Assembly: GCA_942491575.1 (NCBI GenBank)
Contig: CALOBT010000025.1
Location: 1,922,001-1,986,000 of the forward strand
Direction of reading: 5' to 3'
Source: CAZHNW01 sp942491575
GTDB taxonomy: Bacteria; Spirochaetota; UBA4802; UBA5550
Length of the DNA: 64,000 bases
Below, piece by piece: positions 24,975 to 34,119 of this stretch. Position numbers and translations under genes: made by a program. Positions within the stretch are counted from its first letter, which is position 1, and every line of letters starts with the position of its first letter. The notes beneath the pieces are model-generated. The model ran no database searches, was not told where the DNA came from, and was given only the letters and a program-made list of their open reading frames with translations.

Positions 24975-25754
24975 ATGAATTTCAAAGAAACACGCCCCCT
25001 TTACCTCCTGGCGGAAATTGCCGACATACTGCGGAGTAAAAACGGCTGCGCCTGGGACAGGGAGCAGTCGCACCAGACCCTTAAACCCTATCTCATTGAA
25101 GAGGCCTACGAACTCTATGATGCCATAGAGTCTGACGATACAAAGCATATGAAAGAGGAACTGGGAGATCTCCTCTACCAGATATATGCCCATGCCCAGA
25201 TTGCCGCGGAGAAAAATAACTTCACCATCGACGATGTCGCCCGGGGCATTACCGACAAACTGGTCTACCGTCACCCCCATGTCTTCGGAGATGAAAGCGC
25301 GAAGGATGCGAAGGAAGTTATAGACCGCTGGGAAAAAATCAAAAAAACAGAAAAGAGTCATCGTGAATCAATCCTTGACGGGGTACCGGCACATCTCCCG
25401 GGCCTGTTGAAGGCCTACCGTGTCCAGCAGAAGGTTTCCCGTGTAGGTTTTGACTGGGAAAAAACAGATGACGTGGTAGCAAAAATCGAAGAGGAACTGG
25501 AAGAATTCAAAGAGGCCTTCAGTTCCGGCAACAGGGAACATGCCCTGGAGGAAGCGGGGGACATACTCTTCAGCATGGCAAACCTCCTCCGCTTTGCCGG
25601 CATCAACCCCGAAGAGGCCCTCCAGAAAACCGTCAAAAAATTCATCACACGATTCGGCCATATCGAAAAACGATGCGAGGAAATGAACCGCGAAATGGAA
25701 GAAATGTCCCTTGATGAACTCGACGGCCTATGGGAAGAGGCGAAGAAGCAATAA
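24975..25754 (+). CDS. mazG: Nucleoside triphosphate pyrophosphohydrolase MazG
   Basis: MazG hydrolyses NTPs and dNTPs to monophosphates and pyrophosphate, cleaning the nucleotide pool and tempering (p)ppGpp responses. The 259 residues carry two tandem MazG folds. The first has EEAYELYDAI and EELGDLLYQ (about residues 42-70), the second has EEELEEFKEAF and EEAGDILFS (about 171-198), giving EExxE and ExxD metal sites in both. NGCAWDREQSHQTLKPYLIE is a family N-terminal signature. The gene is bracketed by palindromes with an identical 28-bp core at 14 nt on each side. It is divergent from glyA. Confidence 0.95.
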   Translation: MNFKETRPLYLLAEIADILRSKNGCAWDREQSHQTLKPYLIEEAYELYDAIESDDTKHMKEELGDLLYQIYAHAQIAAEKNNFTIDDVARGITDKLVYRHPHVFGDESAKDAKEVIDRWEKIKKTEKSHRESILDGVPAHLPGLLKAYRVQQKVSRVGFDWEKTDDVVAKIEEELEEFKEAFSSGNREHALEEAGDILFSMANLLRFAGINPEEALQKTVKKFITRFGHIEKRCEEMNREMEEMSLDELDGLWEEAKKQ

Positions 25755-25768
25755 TAAAAAACGTTTCC

Positions 25769-25804
25769 TTCCGAAGGCGCGAAAGCGCTTTCGCGCCTTC
25801 GGAA
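25769..25804. repeat. Perfect 36-bp palindrome, GAAGGCG copy C
   Basis: Bases 25769-25786 and 25787-25804 are exact reverse complements with no loop. The central 28 bp (GAAGGCGCGAAAGC and its complement) is identical to copy B on the other side of mazG; the 4-bp outer ends (TTCC/GGAA) are different. It begins 14 nt after the mazG stop codon. It could act as an RNA hairpin at the mazG 3' end, but no T-run follows. Confidence 0.9.
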
Positions 25805-25894
25805 AAGAAATTCCCTCTCTCTTCTTTTAAAAGGAAGTTTTTACTTTACAGCGTCACCTCGTCTTCGTATAATCCCCGGAAACTGGAACCAACA

Positions 25895-26800
25895 ATGAAA
25901 CAGAAAAAAGAAATCAATATTGACCTGAAACAGCTGCGCTCCTTTCTCGAGGTATTGCAGGAAAACAGTTTCACCCGCGCATCGAGAAAGCTGAAAATCG
26001 GTCAGGCCACAATCAGCCACCACATTCAGCAGCTGGAAGAAATGCTGGGAGCCACCCTGATAGACAGGACCAGTAAATCATTTTCAATAACCGCGGAAGG
26101 CGATCTTGTAAAAAAATACGCAGAGAAAACATTTCAGGACCTGGAAAAACTCCAGTATGATATGCACCGCGAAATTTTCGGCGGCACAATACGCATTGCG
26201 GCAAGTACCATCCCCGCCACCTACCTGCTGCCGAAAATTATCTCCAAAATAACCCAAAAAAACAGCAGCCTGCATTTTATTGTAGAAACATCCGACAGCA
26301 GGGAAGCCATCGAACTCGTAAAGGAAGGCAAGGCCGACCTGGGAATCGTGGGGAAACAGGTAAAACACCCATCTCTTATCTATAAAAAAGTTATCAGTGA
26401 TGAAATTATTCTCATAGGTCCCGCTGACGGGATCAGCTCCATATCACCGGGAGAGATTTCCTCCATCCCCTTAATTTCCAGGGAGAACGGTTCCGGGACC
26501 AGAACCAGCTACGAGAAATTTCTTCATTCTCACAACATACTTCCCTCTGATCTTAAAATTGTCTATGAATGCACAACACCAGACAGTGTCAAGGAAGCGG
26601 TAATTGCAGGACTCGGATATGCTTTCATTTCCAGGCTCGCGACAAAGAAGGAGGTATCCCTCGGTCTCATAAAAATAATTGACACAAAGGGACTCCCAAT
26701 CGAAAGAAACTTCTACAGTATTTGGCTGAATAATAAAAAGAACATCGAACCGATCAAAGAGTTTCTCGAAGGACTGCACAAGACAATTCTCACGGTATAA
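25895..26800 (+). CDS. LysR-family transcriptional regulator
   Basis: The 301-residue protein begins MKQKKEINIDLKQLRSFLEV. The winged HTH is at about residues 10-70 (ENSFTRASRKLKIGQATISH, then HIQQLEEMLGATLIDR) and the periplasmic-binding-like effector domain at about 95-300 (GTIRIAASTIPATYLLPKII). The order and motifs resemble CysB/CysL-type or YeiE-type regulators, but the inducer is unknown. The ATG at 25895 gives the standard N-terminus; the frame is open further upstream through palindrome C, so a longer form is unlikely. No divergent target gene is present; the neighbours are mazG upstream and the convergent Bat operon. A 6-bp GC hairpin at 26834-26851 lies after the stop. Confidence 0.93.
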   Translation: MKQKKEINIDLKQLRSFLEVLQENSFTRASRKLKIGQATISHHIQQLEEMLGATLIDRTSKSFSITAEGDLVKKYAEKTFQDLEKLQYDMHREIFGGTIRIAASTIPATYLLPKIISKITQKNSSLHFIVETSDSREAIELVKEGKADLGIVGKQVKHPSLIYKKVISDEIILIGPADGISSISPGEISSIPLISRENGSGTRTSYEKFLHSHNILPSDLKIVYECTTPDSVKEAVIAGLGYAFISRLATKKEVSLGLIKIIDTKGLPIERNFYSIWLNNKKNIEPIKEFLEGLHKTILTV

Positions 26801-26879
26801 TACAAAATATTATATTCATGAAACTTCTTTAAGTCCCCCCTTGCGGGGACCACCTTCAGGAACAGACCAGAAATAAGAC

Positions 26880-28499
26880 CTACCGCAGTACCCCGGCATC
26901 TTTTAAACGGGTATAAACATCTTCCATTTTTTCCGAATCTATTTCACCGCCGCCGAAACGAAGACCATACATTTCATCCTTAATTTCATGCAGCCTCGCA
27001 GAATCCACAGAGGCGTCTCCGCTGAAATGCTTAAAGATACGGTCAGCCGCCTTAAAAAAGGCATCACTGTCCCTGGCATCCAGGGCCTCTGTCAATCCGG
27101 AGGTAATACTTTCACCGGTATGTTCTTCTTCGACTTCATCCTCTTCTTTGCTTTCGCCGCTGCCGCTTATTATATGGTAACGCTTCCGCTCCCACATGAC
27201 GAGAAAAATAATTGCCCCGCAAACAAGGAGAATAACGAAAACAACAGCAAAAGCATTGACGGAAATTTCTTCCCCCTTATCCTCGTCAAAGGCAATGCGG
27301 TTATTTTTCCCCGAGTCACCCGTAACGGTGAGAACAATCTTATCAGTGACAGCCTCACTGTATGATCCGGAACGGTTGTCAAAAAAGTTCAGGCGTAATT
27401 TCCCGAGATCAAGTTCACCCGCCTTCTCCGGAATTATTGTATAATGAAATTCCCTCTCCCCCTCAAGGCCGTCTTTGCCGAGACGAACACTGCTGGTACC
27501 GTCTTCCGCAAGGACACGCACCCCCTCGATCCCATCGCCAAGGACGGGTCGCGCCATTGCGGCAATATTACCCTTCCCTGAAACCTTTACGGTAATCCTT
27601 CTTTCATCAAAAACCTTCACAGGTTTCCTGTTATATTCAACCTGCAGGGTGTAGGTGCCGACGTTCCCACTGAATTTATCGGGGCGACCCTTCTCCGGCA
27701 GGTTTTTAACTTTCAGGGGTAGTGTTTCGAAATCAACGCGGGCCTGCCGCTGGAAATCAAAAAAACTGGAGGGATTCTCCACGGCTATAACAGCGGTGCC
27801 GCCGCCGATATTCAAGGTGCCTGTCGCAGCTGGAACAACGGCAAATGAAAAAATATGCGACTTGACCATTTCTCCATCGGAAGTATCAATAATTGCATCT
27901 TCACGGCTTTCTTCAAATTTATTAATGACACAGCCCTTTGACTCCGGCTGCGCAGACATCCCCTGGACCCGGATATTGCCCCCCCCCGCGGTAAGGAGGT
28001 AGTAACGCATAATAACGGGTTCCCCGGTATAGACTCCTTTTTTATCTATTTCGATCAATGAGCGGATTACCGAAGAACTCCTTCCGTCCCCCCTTCCGCC
28101 AATTACCCCTCGCACAACGGAGAGGGAAACCGGCTGTGACTTGAGACGGTCCTTGCCACGTTTAAAAATAAAGGTGGGGATATAGTATGTACCCTTTTTT
28201 TCCGCAGTAATTGTAAAATTCAGGGTCATACCACGCCAGGTACGGCCATTGATAAACTGAAAACTGTGCTGCGCACCTGAATAATCAATACGGAGGCCCC
28301 GCACAGCGGGAACCTTTACCGGTTTTATATCACCCTCGCCATCAGGAACCTTAAGGGAAAGGGTAGCCCTCTCTCCAACTCCAATTCGTCCGGGACTGAT
28401 GGTGGCTTCAATTATCTGTTCATTTGCATTTACTGAGGTGACGGCAAGAAATAAAAGCAGTACCGCCCTACCAGTCTTTTTCAAGGTTTTTATTATCAT
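26880..28499 (-). CDS. batD: BatD-like oxygen tolerance protein
   Basis: BatD is a membrane-anchored periplasmic protein of the Bat (Bacteroides aerotolerance) operon. The 539 residues start with a signal segment (AVLLLFLAVTSVNANEQ) and a long beta-rich region with immunoglobulin-like repeats. A transmembrane helix (AFAVVFVILLVCGAIIFLVM) lies near residues 416-435, and an acidic cytoplasmic tail follows. The start overlaps batC by 32 nt, with AAGGGAAG upstream. It is the last gene of the operon. Bat proteins have been linked to stress tolerance and envelope integrity; the precise biochemical role is not settled. Confidence 0.85.
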   Translation of the reverse strand: MIIKTLKKTGRAVLLLFLAVTSVNANEQIIEATISPGRIGVGERATLSLKVPDGEGDIKPVKVPAVRGLRIDYSGAQHSFQFINGRTWRGMTLNFTITAEKKGTYYIPTFIFKRGKDRLKSQPVSLSVVRGVIGGRGDGRSSSVIRSLIEIDKKGVYTGEPVIMRYYLLTAGGGNIRVQGMSAQPESKGCVINKFEESREDAIIDTSDGEMVKSHIFSFAVVPAATGTLNIGGGTAVIAVENPSSFFDFQRQARVDFETLPLKVKNLPEKGRPDKFSGNVGTYTLQVEYNRKPVKVFDERRITVKVSGKGNIAAMARPVLGDGIEGVRVLAEDGTSSVRLGKDGLEGEREFHYTIIPEKAGELDLGKLRLNFFDNRSGSYSEAVTDKIVLTVTGDSGKNNRIAFDEDKGEEISVNAFAVVFVILLVCGAIIFLVMWERKRYHIISGSGESKEEDEVEEEHTGESITSGLTEALDARDSDAFFKAADRIFKHFSGDASVDSARLHEIKDEMYGLRFGGGEIDSEKMEDVYTRLKDAGVLR

Positions 28500-29202
28500 T
28501 GCCGCTTCCCTTCTGTCGTCGCACAGGTTTTTTCTTCATTGATTTAAGCAGGTTCTCAAGCTGCTGCCGGTTCATCCGCTGCTTCTGCTGCTTTTTATTC
28601 CGGTTCTGCTGATTCTGGTTCTGTTTGTCCTTGTTCTTCTGCTTATTCTTTTTATCTTTATCGTCCTGGTTCTGCTTCTGGTCCTTGTTCCCCTGCTTTC
28701 CGTCCTTATCCTTTTTATCATCCTTCTGCTGCTTTTTCTTCTGGTTCATCAGCATATATTCGATATTCCGTTTAGCCGGGGCATAATTGGGATCGATCTT
28801 CAGGGCATTCATGTAAGAATTGAAGGCCTCTTTATATTTCTTCTTCTGCATGTAGGTGTTTCCCAGGTTATAGAATGCCTTTTTCTGCACCTCGGGATCA
28901 CCTGACTGTATCGCCTTTTTGTATCCCGCGATGGCGGCATCGTAATCTCCCGCCATATAATCGGCATCACCCTTGTTGAAGGCGAGCCTCTGTTTATCCT
29001 TCTCTCCCGGGGCATATTTATCAGCCTTGTTGTAATGCTTTTTTGCCTCCAGGTACTTCTTCTGCTGAAACTGGCTGTTCCCCTCAGAGACACTGTCCCG
29101 AAACGGATCGAGCCACGCGGCATTTACCGTCACCAGAATTAAAATCAGGAAAAGGCGCATAATGGGGGAAGTTTTTTTTATTGCGAATAAATAAATTTTC
29201 AT
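28468..29202 (-). CDS. batC: BatC-like TPR protein with Lys/Gln/Asn-rich tail
   Basis: The protein has a hydrophobic N-terminal signal (IMRLFLILILVTVNAAWLDP), then three TPR-like units at about residues 40-150 (NSQFQQKKYLEAKKHYNKAD; FNKGDADYMAGDYDAAIAGY; FYNLGNTYMQKKKYKEAF). An extreme low-complexity tail of Lys, Gln, Asn and Asp covers about residues 155-225. The ATG at 29202 was chosen because it overlaps the batB stop codon by 4 nt; a frame opening at 29235 lies deeper in batB. TPRs suggest a scaffold for BatA and BatB on the outer face of the membrane. The tail is unstructured. Confidence 0.86.
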   Translation of the reverse strand: MKIYLFAIKKTSPIMRLFLILILVTVNAAWLDPFRDSVSEGNSQFQQKKYLEAKKHYNKADKYAPGEKDKQRLAFNKGDADYMAGDYDAAIAGYKKAIQSGDPEVQKKAFYNLGNTYMQKKKYKEAFNSYMNALKIDPNYAPAKRNIEYMLMNQKKKQQKDDKKDKDGKQGNKDQKQNQDDKDKKNKQKNKDKQNQNQQNRNKKQQKQRMNRQQLENLLKSMKKKPVRRQKGSGNDNKNLEKDW

Positions 29203-30260
29203 AACCTGCGAAACCTCGCCGTTACACGTTTCCATAAAGTTTCCCCCTTTTTTACGGGAGTCCGCTCAGGCATTAACAGCTCTGCGGACAGGAGTAATAT
29301 CAACAGAATCGCAACAGGGGCGAAACGTTCCTTTCTTTCCTTGATGACTCGGGAGCCGTACTTGTTTCGCTGCTGGTCTTCAATTATTTCAAGGATAAAA
29401 CGGAGATCAGAAAAGCTGTTTGAAATATCGAGATAGGCTCCGCCGGTTCTTCCCGCAAGCTGTTTCAACAGGCGTGGATTTTTTTCCGTACGGATCAGCT
29501 TACCGCCGCTGTCACGTTTATAAACTTCCCCCTCAGACTCCCCCTCTTCGCCGGCTGGAATATACTCCCCCTTATCACGACCCACTCCAACGGTATAAAC
29601 GGAAACACCCAGGTCCCTGAACTGCTGCACCGCCTCAATCGCAGCCCCCTCGTGATCTTCACCATCGGTAATCAGCACAAGCACCTTGGAGGTAATCCGT
29701 TTCTTTTCGAAGACACGGTAGGCCTGGGCAAACATCCTGCCTATATCCGTTCCCTGGAGACGAATCGAATCGGGCCCCGCGGAATCGAGGAACATCATGA
29801 AGGCCCCTATATCATTGGTGAGGGGACACTGAAGAAAGGCATCCCCGGCGAAAAGAACCAGGCCGATGCGGTCACCCTTGAGGGATCCCGCGATCCACCG
29901 AATGGCATCCTTCGCCCGGTCAAGACGGCTCGGTTGAACATCCCGGGCGAGCATACTCCTGGAAACATCAAGGGCGATGAGAACATCCGAGCCCTCACTG
30001 TTCACCTCCCGCATATTCTCTCCCCACTGGGGCCTGAGAATCAGGAGACCGAAAAGGAGTATCGAGACAAAAACCATTATCTCCCTGATGCGCTGACGGC
30101 GCCGGGAACCGACAACCATTGAGGTATAATTATCTTCCCGCCCCGCAAGGTATTTCATTATGCGGCGCTTCCACACCAGGTAAAAGGTGAAGAGTCCCCC
30201 CGCCAGTACCACCGCAAGGGCGATATAAATTATGTATGAAAAATTACCGAAGGCAATCAT
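29199..30260 (-). CDS. batB: BatB, VWA-domain membrane protein
   Basis: The 353-residue protein has an N-terminal membrane helix (IIYIALAVVLAGGLFTFYLV) and a second near residues 60-77. A von Willebrand A domain follows with MIDAS residues in DVSRSML (DxSxS), the Thr of LQGTDIG and the Asp of LITDGEDHEG, and a C-terminal helix (FAPVAILLILLLSAELL). VWA domains bind partners through a metal ion. It overlaps both batA and batC by 4 nt, indicating coupled synthesis. Confidence 0.9.
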   Translation of the reverse strand: MIAFGNFSYIIYIALAVVLAGGLFTFYLVWKRRIMKYLAGREDNYTSMVVGSRRRQRIREIMVFVSILLFGLLILRPQWGENMREVNSEGSDVLIALDVSRSMLARDVQPSRLDRAKDAIRWIAGSLKGDRIGLVLFAGDAFLQCPLTNDIGAFMMFLDSAGPDSIRLQGTDIGRMFAQAYRVFEKKRITSKVLVLITDGEDHEGAAIEAVQQFRDLGVSVYTVGVGRDKGEYIPAGEEGESEGEVYKRDSGGKLIRTEKNPRLLKQLAGRTGGAYLDISNSFSDLRFILEIIEDQQRNKYGSRVIKERKERFAPVAILLILLLSAELLMPERTPVKKGETLWKRVTARFRRL

Positions 30261-31252
30261 GGTATCTTCCTGTAATAGACTGACCGGAGAATTACTTCCA
30301 GAAAGAAGGCCCCCATGGCAACGAGGAGAAATATCTGAAAGCGGTCAAAAAACTCATGATATATATTAAGGTCGACTTCACTCTTCTCGAGCATATCGAT
30401 TTCCCGGACCTTTTCCCAGAAGACACCGCTGGAGGTGGCACGATAAAACTTCCCCCCCGTCATCTCAGAGGCCTTTTCCAGAATTTCCGGATCGAAATGA
30501 CTCATAATGTAACTCTTTCCGAAAAACGCCTGCGGATTTGAAACGGGGACACGCCCCTCCCTGCCGATACCGACACTGTAGATCTTTATATCAAGGTCAC
30601 GGCAGGTCTGTGCAGCCGTTTCCGGGTCCATGGCGCCCCGGTTGTTCATTCCGTCGGTAATGAGCAGAATCACCTTGCTCTTCGCCTTGCTCTCCATCAT
30701 CCTTGACGCGGAGAGGGCAAGGGCGTCCCCGATGGCTGTTCCGTCAACGGATACCGTACCGAAGTCGACCTCATCGACTATGTCCTTGATCATGTTATGT
30801 TCAACAGTAAGGGGACACTGGAGATACGCCTCACCGGCAAAAACCACCATGCCGATACGGTCAGATCCACGTTTACCGACAAAGTCCTTCACCACCTGCT
30901 TTGCAACGGCGAGGCGGTTCTTTGGCTGAAAATCCTCCCCCCGCATGGATCCGGAGACATCGAGGGCAATCATAATATCAATCCCGAGATTCTTGATGCT
31001 GCTGTAGTGAACCCCCTTGCCGGGACGCGCCAGGGAAACGATAAGACAGAAAATTGCGATAAACCGAAGCAGTGGCATAAAACGATATGTCCGCGTCCTG
31101 ATACTTTTATGCACCGGAAAGAGGGCTTCCGAGGAGACAGCAACCGCGGAGGATGCGCGGTAGAGGCGACGGTAGAGATACCAGATGACCATCACGGCAT
31201 AGGGAATCAACAGGTAGAGAAAATATGGATTCTTGAATTCAAACTGTGTCAT
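30257..31252 (-). CDS. batA: BatA, VWA-domain membrane protein
   Basis: The 331 residues contain two N-terminal membrane helices (FLYLLIPYAVMVIWYLY and LLRFIAIFCLIVSLA), a VWA domain with an intact MIDAS (DVSGSMRG; DGTAIGDAL; LITDGMNNRG) and a C-terminal helix (IFLLVAMGAFFLEVIL). BatA and BatB are paralogues thought to form a membrane complex. AGGGAAAC precedes the ATG; the start overlaps the upstream gene by 14 nt and the end overlaps batB by 4 nt. Confidence 0.92.
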   Translation of the reverse strand: MTQFEFKNPYFLYLLIPYAVMVIWYLYRRLYRASSAVAVSSEALFPVHKSIRTRTYRFMPLLRFIAIFCLIVSLARPGKGVHYSSIKNLGIDIMIALDVSGSMRGEDFQPKNRLAVAKQVVKDFVGKRGSDRIGMVVFAGEAYLQCPLTVEHNMIKDIVDEVDFGTVSVDGTAIGDALALSASRMMESKAKSKVILLITDGMNNRGAMDPETAAQTCRDLDIKIYSVGIGREGRVPVSNPQAFFGKSYIMSHFDPEILEKASEMTGGKFYRATSSGVFWEKVREIDMLEKSEVDLNIYHEFFDRFQIFLLVAMGAFFLEVILRSVYYRKIP

Positions 31253-32267
31253 GGCCAGTTTCCCTGTTTAGATTCTCTGCAAGGCTGCTGGTTGTTTTCA
31301 GGTTCTCGGAAAGGATTTCCTTCGACGGGGTAAACTCCGCAAACTTGGAGAGGTCCCAGAGATTAAAGGCTGACATAATCACGTCATGATACGGATCAAG
31401 GTTATGGCGGCGCTTAAGTTTCTTAAGGGTTCGATTCACCTCATCGGTGGTCATCTCCATTGCATCAAAATCGAGGACCCCGGAAAGATAACGCCGGAAA
31501 ATTGTGGAGATACCTACAATGTACTCCTCCACCCTATCTGCGGCGATCAGCTTTTCCCCCTTCAGTTTTTTCAACTCACTACGGAATATTTCAATAGGGG
31601 GGATCACCACCTCTACGGCGGCGGCTTCCTCACGGCGTCGTTTCACATACCGGTATACAAAAACCCCCAGGAGTGTAAGAAGCACCGTTGCGGCAATAAT
31701 CAGAATCAGCCGGGTATAGTTTCCTCCCAGGTCGAGGGGTGGTTCGATTTCACTCAGCTGTCCCTCCTTGTTCAGGGGTTTCACCGTAACGGTGGGTATT
31801 TTATAGGCTACACTTATTTTATCCGCACCTTTTATTTCTATAAGGGGAAGTTGATATGTCCCGGGCCGAAAATAGGAGAGGCGCATGATTACGGTGACGT
31901 AGGAGAGATCCTTTTCAGAACTGTCTTCCTTTCTGGCACTGTGAATCACGTAGAGGGGCACAAAGGATGAGGGATTTTCCTCATCGCTGTCCTGTTCGCC
32001 GGCATCCTTCTTCTTCCCCTTTTTTTTCTCTTCCTTCTTTTCAGGAGGGAAAAATTCACGTTTCTCAGGAAGAAGAATCTCCACCTTCGAGAGGTCATCC
32101 CCGGCGATACTGACACGGTACTCCATGCTGCTGCCGACGGTGGTCTCCTTTGGTTTGACACCGGCACTGATTCTCAGGTCACCCTTCCCCGCAGAGACTG
32201 CCGGAAGGGTCAGTAGAATAAATATCAATATTGCAATTAATCTCACTAGTTTCATGGCTCCGGTCAC
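31239..32267 (-). CDS. BatD/DUF4381-like membrane protein of the Bat operon
   Basis: The 342-residue protein has a signal segment (LVRLIAILIFILLTLPAVSA) and a beta-rich domain interrupted by a strongly charged stretch (EKKEEKKKGKKKDAGEQDSD, about residues 75-94). A transmembrane helix (RLILIIAATVLLTLLGVFVY) lies near residues 185-204, followed by a cytoplasmic helical domain. Layout is like a short BatD or a DUF4381 protein, common at this place between the DUF58 gene and batA. The start is GTG at 32267 (4-nt overlap with the DUF58 stop) or ATG at 32255. It may be a second BatD-type subunit. Confidence 0.75.
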   Translation of the reverse strand: MTGAMKLVRLIAILIFILLTLPAVSAGKGDLRISAGVKPKETTVGSSMEYRVSIAGDDLSKVEILLPEKREFFPPEKKEEKKKGKKKDAGEQDSDEENPSSFVPLYVIHSARKEDSSEKDLSYVTVIMRLSYFRPGTYQLPLIEIKGADKISVAYKIPTVTVKPLNKEGQLSEIEPPLDLGGNYTRLILIIAATVLLTLLGVFVYRYVKRRREEAAAVEVVIPPIEIFRSELKKLKGEKLIAADRVEEYIVGISTIFRRYLSGVLDFDAMEMTTDEVNRTLKKLKRRHNLDPYHDVIMSAFNLWDLSKFAEFTPSKEILSENLKTTSSLAENLNRETGHDTV

Positions 32268-33127
32268 TTTCTCGTCAATCTCGTTCTGTTTCTCCGTTCA
32301 AAAAACTGCAGCAGGGGTGTTTCTATGGGCTGGTCCGTACTGAGACGTATCGTATCAAATTCCTGCAGTTCCGGGAGGTGCCCCTTTTCAGGCACAGTAT
32401 CGGAGAGAAAGGTTTTTCCCGTTTCAAGGTCTACAAATTCCGTCAGACCGAAAAGTTTCATCTCCTTCTCCATCGGATCGGAAATCTGCACAGGGATAAT
32501 ATCATGCTTTCGCCCCAGGAGTCGCATCCTCAGGAGATAGTCTTCCCCCGGCTGAAGAAAATCCGAAAGAAGAAAAATTACGCTCCTTTTTTTCATAACG
32601 CGGCTGACAAAATCTATTGCGGCACCGATATCGGTTCCCCGGCCCTCCGGTTCGCATTTTACGATTTCGTCGAGTACCTGAAGGATAAACTTCCTTCCCT
32701 TTCGAGGCCGGATCAACCGCTCCACGCGGTCCGTGAAGAGAATAACCGTTATACGGTCATTATTCATCTGTGCAAGGTAAAGCAGCAGCGTTGACATCTC
32801 CAGAAGAAGATCACGCTTTGAACGTTTTGTGCCGAACTCTGTCGAACCGGAGACGTCCACCATGAGCACCACGGAGAGCTCACGCTCTTCGATGTATTCT
32901 TTAATATAGAGGTGATTCATCCGTGCGGAGACATTCCAGTCGACGGAACGTATATCATCGCCATACTGGTATTCCCGCACCGCGTCAAAGGCGAGACCGA
33001 ATCCCTTAAAGGCGGAATGGTACTCACCGACGAACATGGTGTTCAGTTTTCTGCTGGCGGCAAGTTTAATCTTCCGCAGCAGGGAGAGTTCAGGCCGCGT
33101 TTCCTGTTCTTCCTTTATCACAAGCAC
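32264..33127 (-). CDS. DUF58 family protein
   Basis: The 287-residue protein matches DUF58: GEYHSAFKGFGLAFDAVREY, then YGDDIRSVDWNVSARMNHLY and the VWA-like LMVDVSGSTEFG. DUF58 proteins accompany MoxR ATPases and VWA proteins in chaperone-like systems. The start is GTG at 33127 or, with a better-spaced GAGG, GTG at 33121. It follows moxR by 8 nt and overlaps the next gene by 4 nt. There is no membrane helix, so it acts in the cytoplasm. Confidence 0.9.
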   Translation of the reverse strand: MLVIKEEQETRPELSLLRKIKLAASRKLNTMFVGEYHSAFKGFGLAFDAVREYQYGDDIRSVDWNVSARMNHLYIKEYIEERELSVVLMVDVSGSTEFGTKRSKRDLLLEMSTLLLYLAQMNNDRITVILFTDRVERLIRPRKGRKFILQVLDEIVKCEPEGRGTDIGAAIDFVSRVMKKRSVIFLLSDFLQPGEDYLLRMRLLGRKHDIIPVQISDPMEKEMKLFGLTEFVDLETGKTFLSDTVPEKGHLPELQEFDTIRLSTDQPIETPLLQFFERRNRTRLTRK

Positions 33128-33135
33128 CTCACAAC

Positions 33136-34119
33136 CTAGGGAACTTCAACGGAATCAAAAATCATCTGCACTACATCATCAGCTGTTTTACCGTCCGCCT
33201 CCGCTTCGTAGGAGAGGATAATCCGGTGCCGCAGTACATCTGCGCCAATTTCCTTAACATCGTCTGGATTGACAAATCCTCTACCACGCATAAAGGCGAT
33301 ACAGCGTGACGCCTTCATCAGGTTGATGGAGGCACGGGGACTGGCGCCAAAATCGATGTATTTTTTCAGTTCACGGCGGGAGGGACGTCTCGTCTCACCC
33401 ACGAGGGAAACAATATAATCAATCAGTTTCTCATCAATATATATTGAGTCGATAGTTTCATTTATCTCCGCCACCTTGTCAGAGTGAATAACAGTATTCA
33501 GTTTATCCACATTTATATCTTTGAAGCGGGTGAGAATTTCCCGCTCCTCGTCGAAATTGGGATAATCGATCAACACCTTCATGAAGAAACGGTCAAGCTG
33601 CGCCTCTGGGAGGGGGTATGTTCCTTCCTGTTCAATGGGATTCTCTGTTGCAAGAACCATGAAGGGATTGTTCAGCTGGAAGGTCTCTTCACCGATGGTT
33701 ACCTGCTTTTCCTCCATTGCCTGGAGGAGCGCCGACTGGACCTTGGCGGGGGCACGGTTAATCTCATCCGCCAAAAGAATGCTGGTGAAAATCGGCCCCT
33801 TTTTGGTGAGGAAGTTCAAATCCTTCGGGTTATAGATACGGGTACCGATGAGGTCAGCGGGAAGCAGGTCCGGGGTGAACTGCACCCGGGTAAATTCCGT
33901 ATCAATGACACGGGAAAAGGCCCGCACAGTCAATGTTTTTGCCAGTCCCGGAAGCCCTTCAAGAAGTATATGTCCCCCGGAGATAAAGGTAATAAGGACC
34001 CTGTCTATCAACTCATCCTGCCCTATTATAACGCGGGACAGCTCCTTTTTGATATTCTCAATAAAACCATTCTCAGCTTTCACCTTATCGGTGAGCTTCT
34101 CAATTTCTGCGTAATCCAT
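33136..34119 (-). CDS. MoxR-family AAA+ ATPase
   Basis: The 327 residues contain Walker A GLPGLAKTL near residue 57, Walker B ILLADEINRAP near 117, sensor 1 LATENPIEQEGTYPLPEAQL and the C-terminal lid. MoxR ATPases work with VWA proteins to insert metals or remodel partner proteins. It is the first gene of moxR-DUF58-BatD-like-batA-batB-batC-batD, a seven-gene unit with overlaps or gaps of at most about 10 nt. The start is well supported by length and by a divergent intergenic region upstream. Confidence 0.95.
   Translation of the reverse strand: MDYAEIEKLTDKVKAENGFIENIKKELSRVIIGQDELIDRVLITFISGGHILLEGLPGLAKTLTVRAFSRVIDTEFTRVQFTPDLLPADLIGTRIYNPKDLNFLTKKGPIFTSILLADEINRAPAKVQSALLQAMEEKQVTIGEETFQLNNPFMVLATENPIEQEGTYPLPEAQLDRFFMKVLIDYPNFDEEREILTRFKDINVDKLNTVIHSDKVAEINETIDSIYIDEKLIDYIVSLVGETRRPSRRELKKYIDFGASPRASINLMKASRCIAFMRGRGFVNPDDVKEIGADVLRHRIILSYEAEADGKTADDVVQMIFDSVEVP

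Noticed and set aside
24753..25361. Extension of the glyA frame by about 200 codons upstream
   Set aside because: The extension is exactly antisense to mazG, is unlike any SHMT N-terminus, and lacks a start signal; ATG 24752 has AAGGAG and the normal N-terminus.
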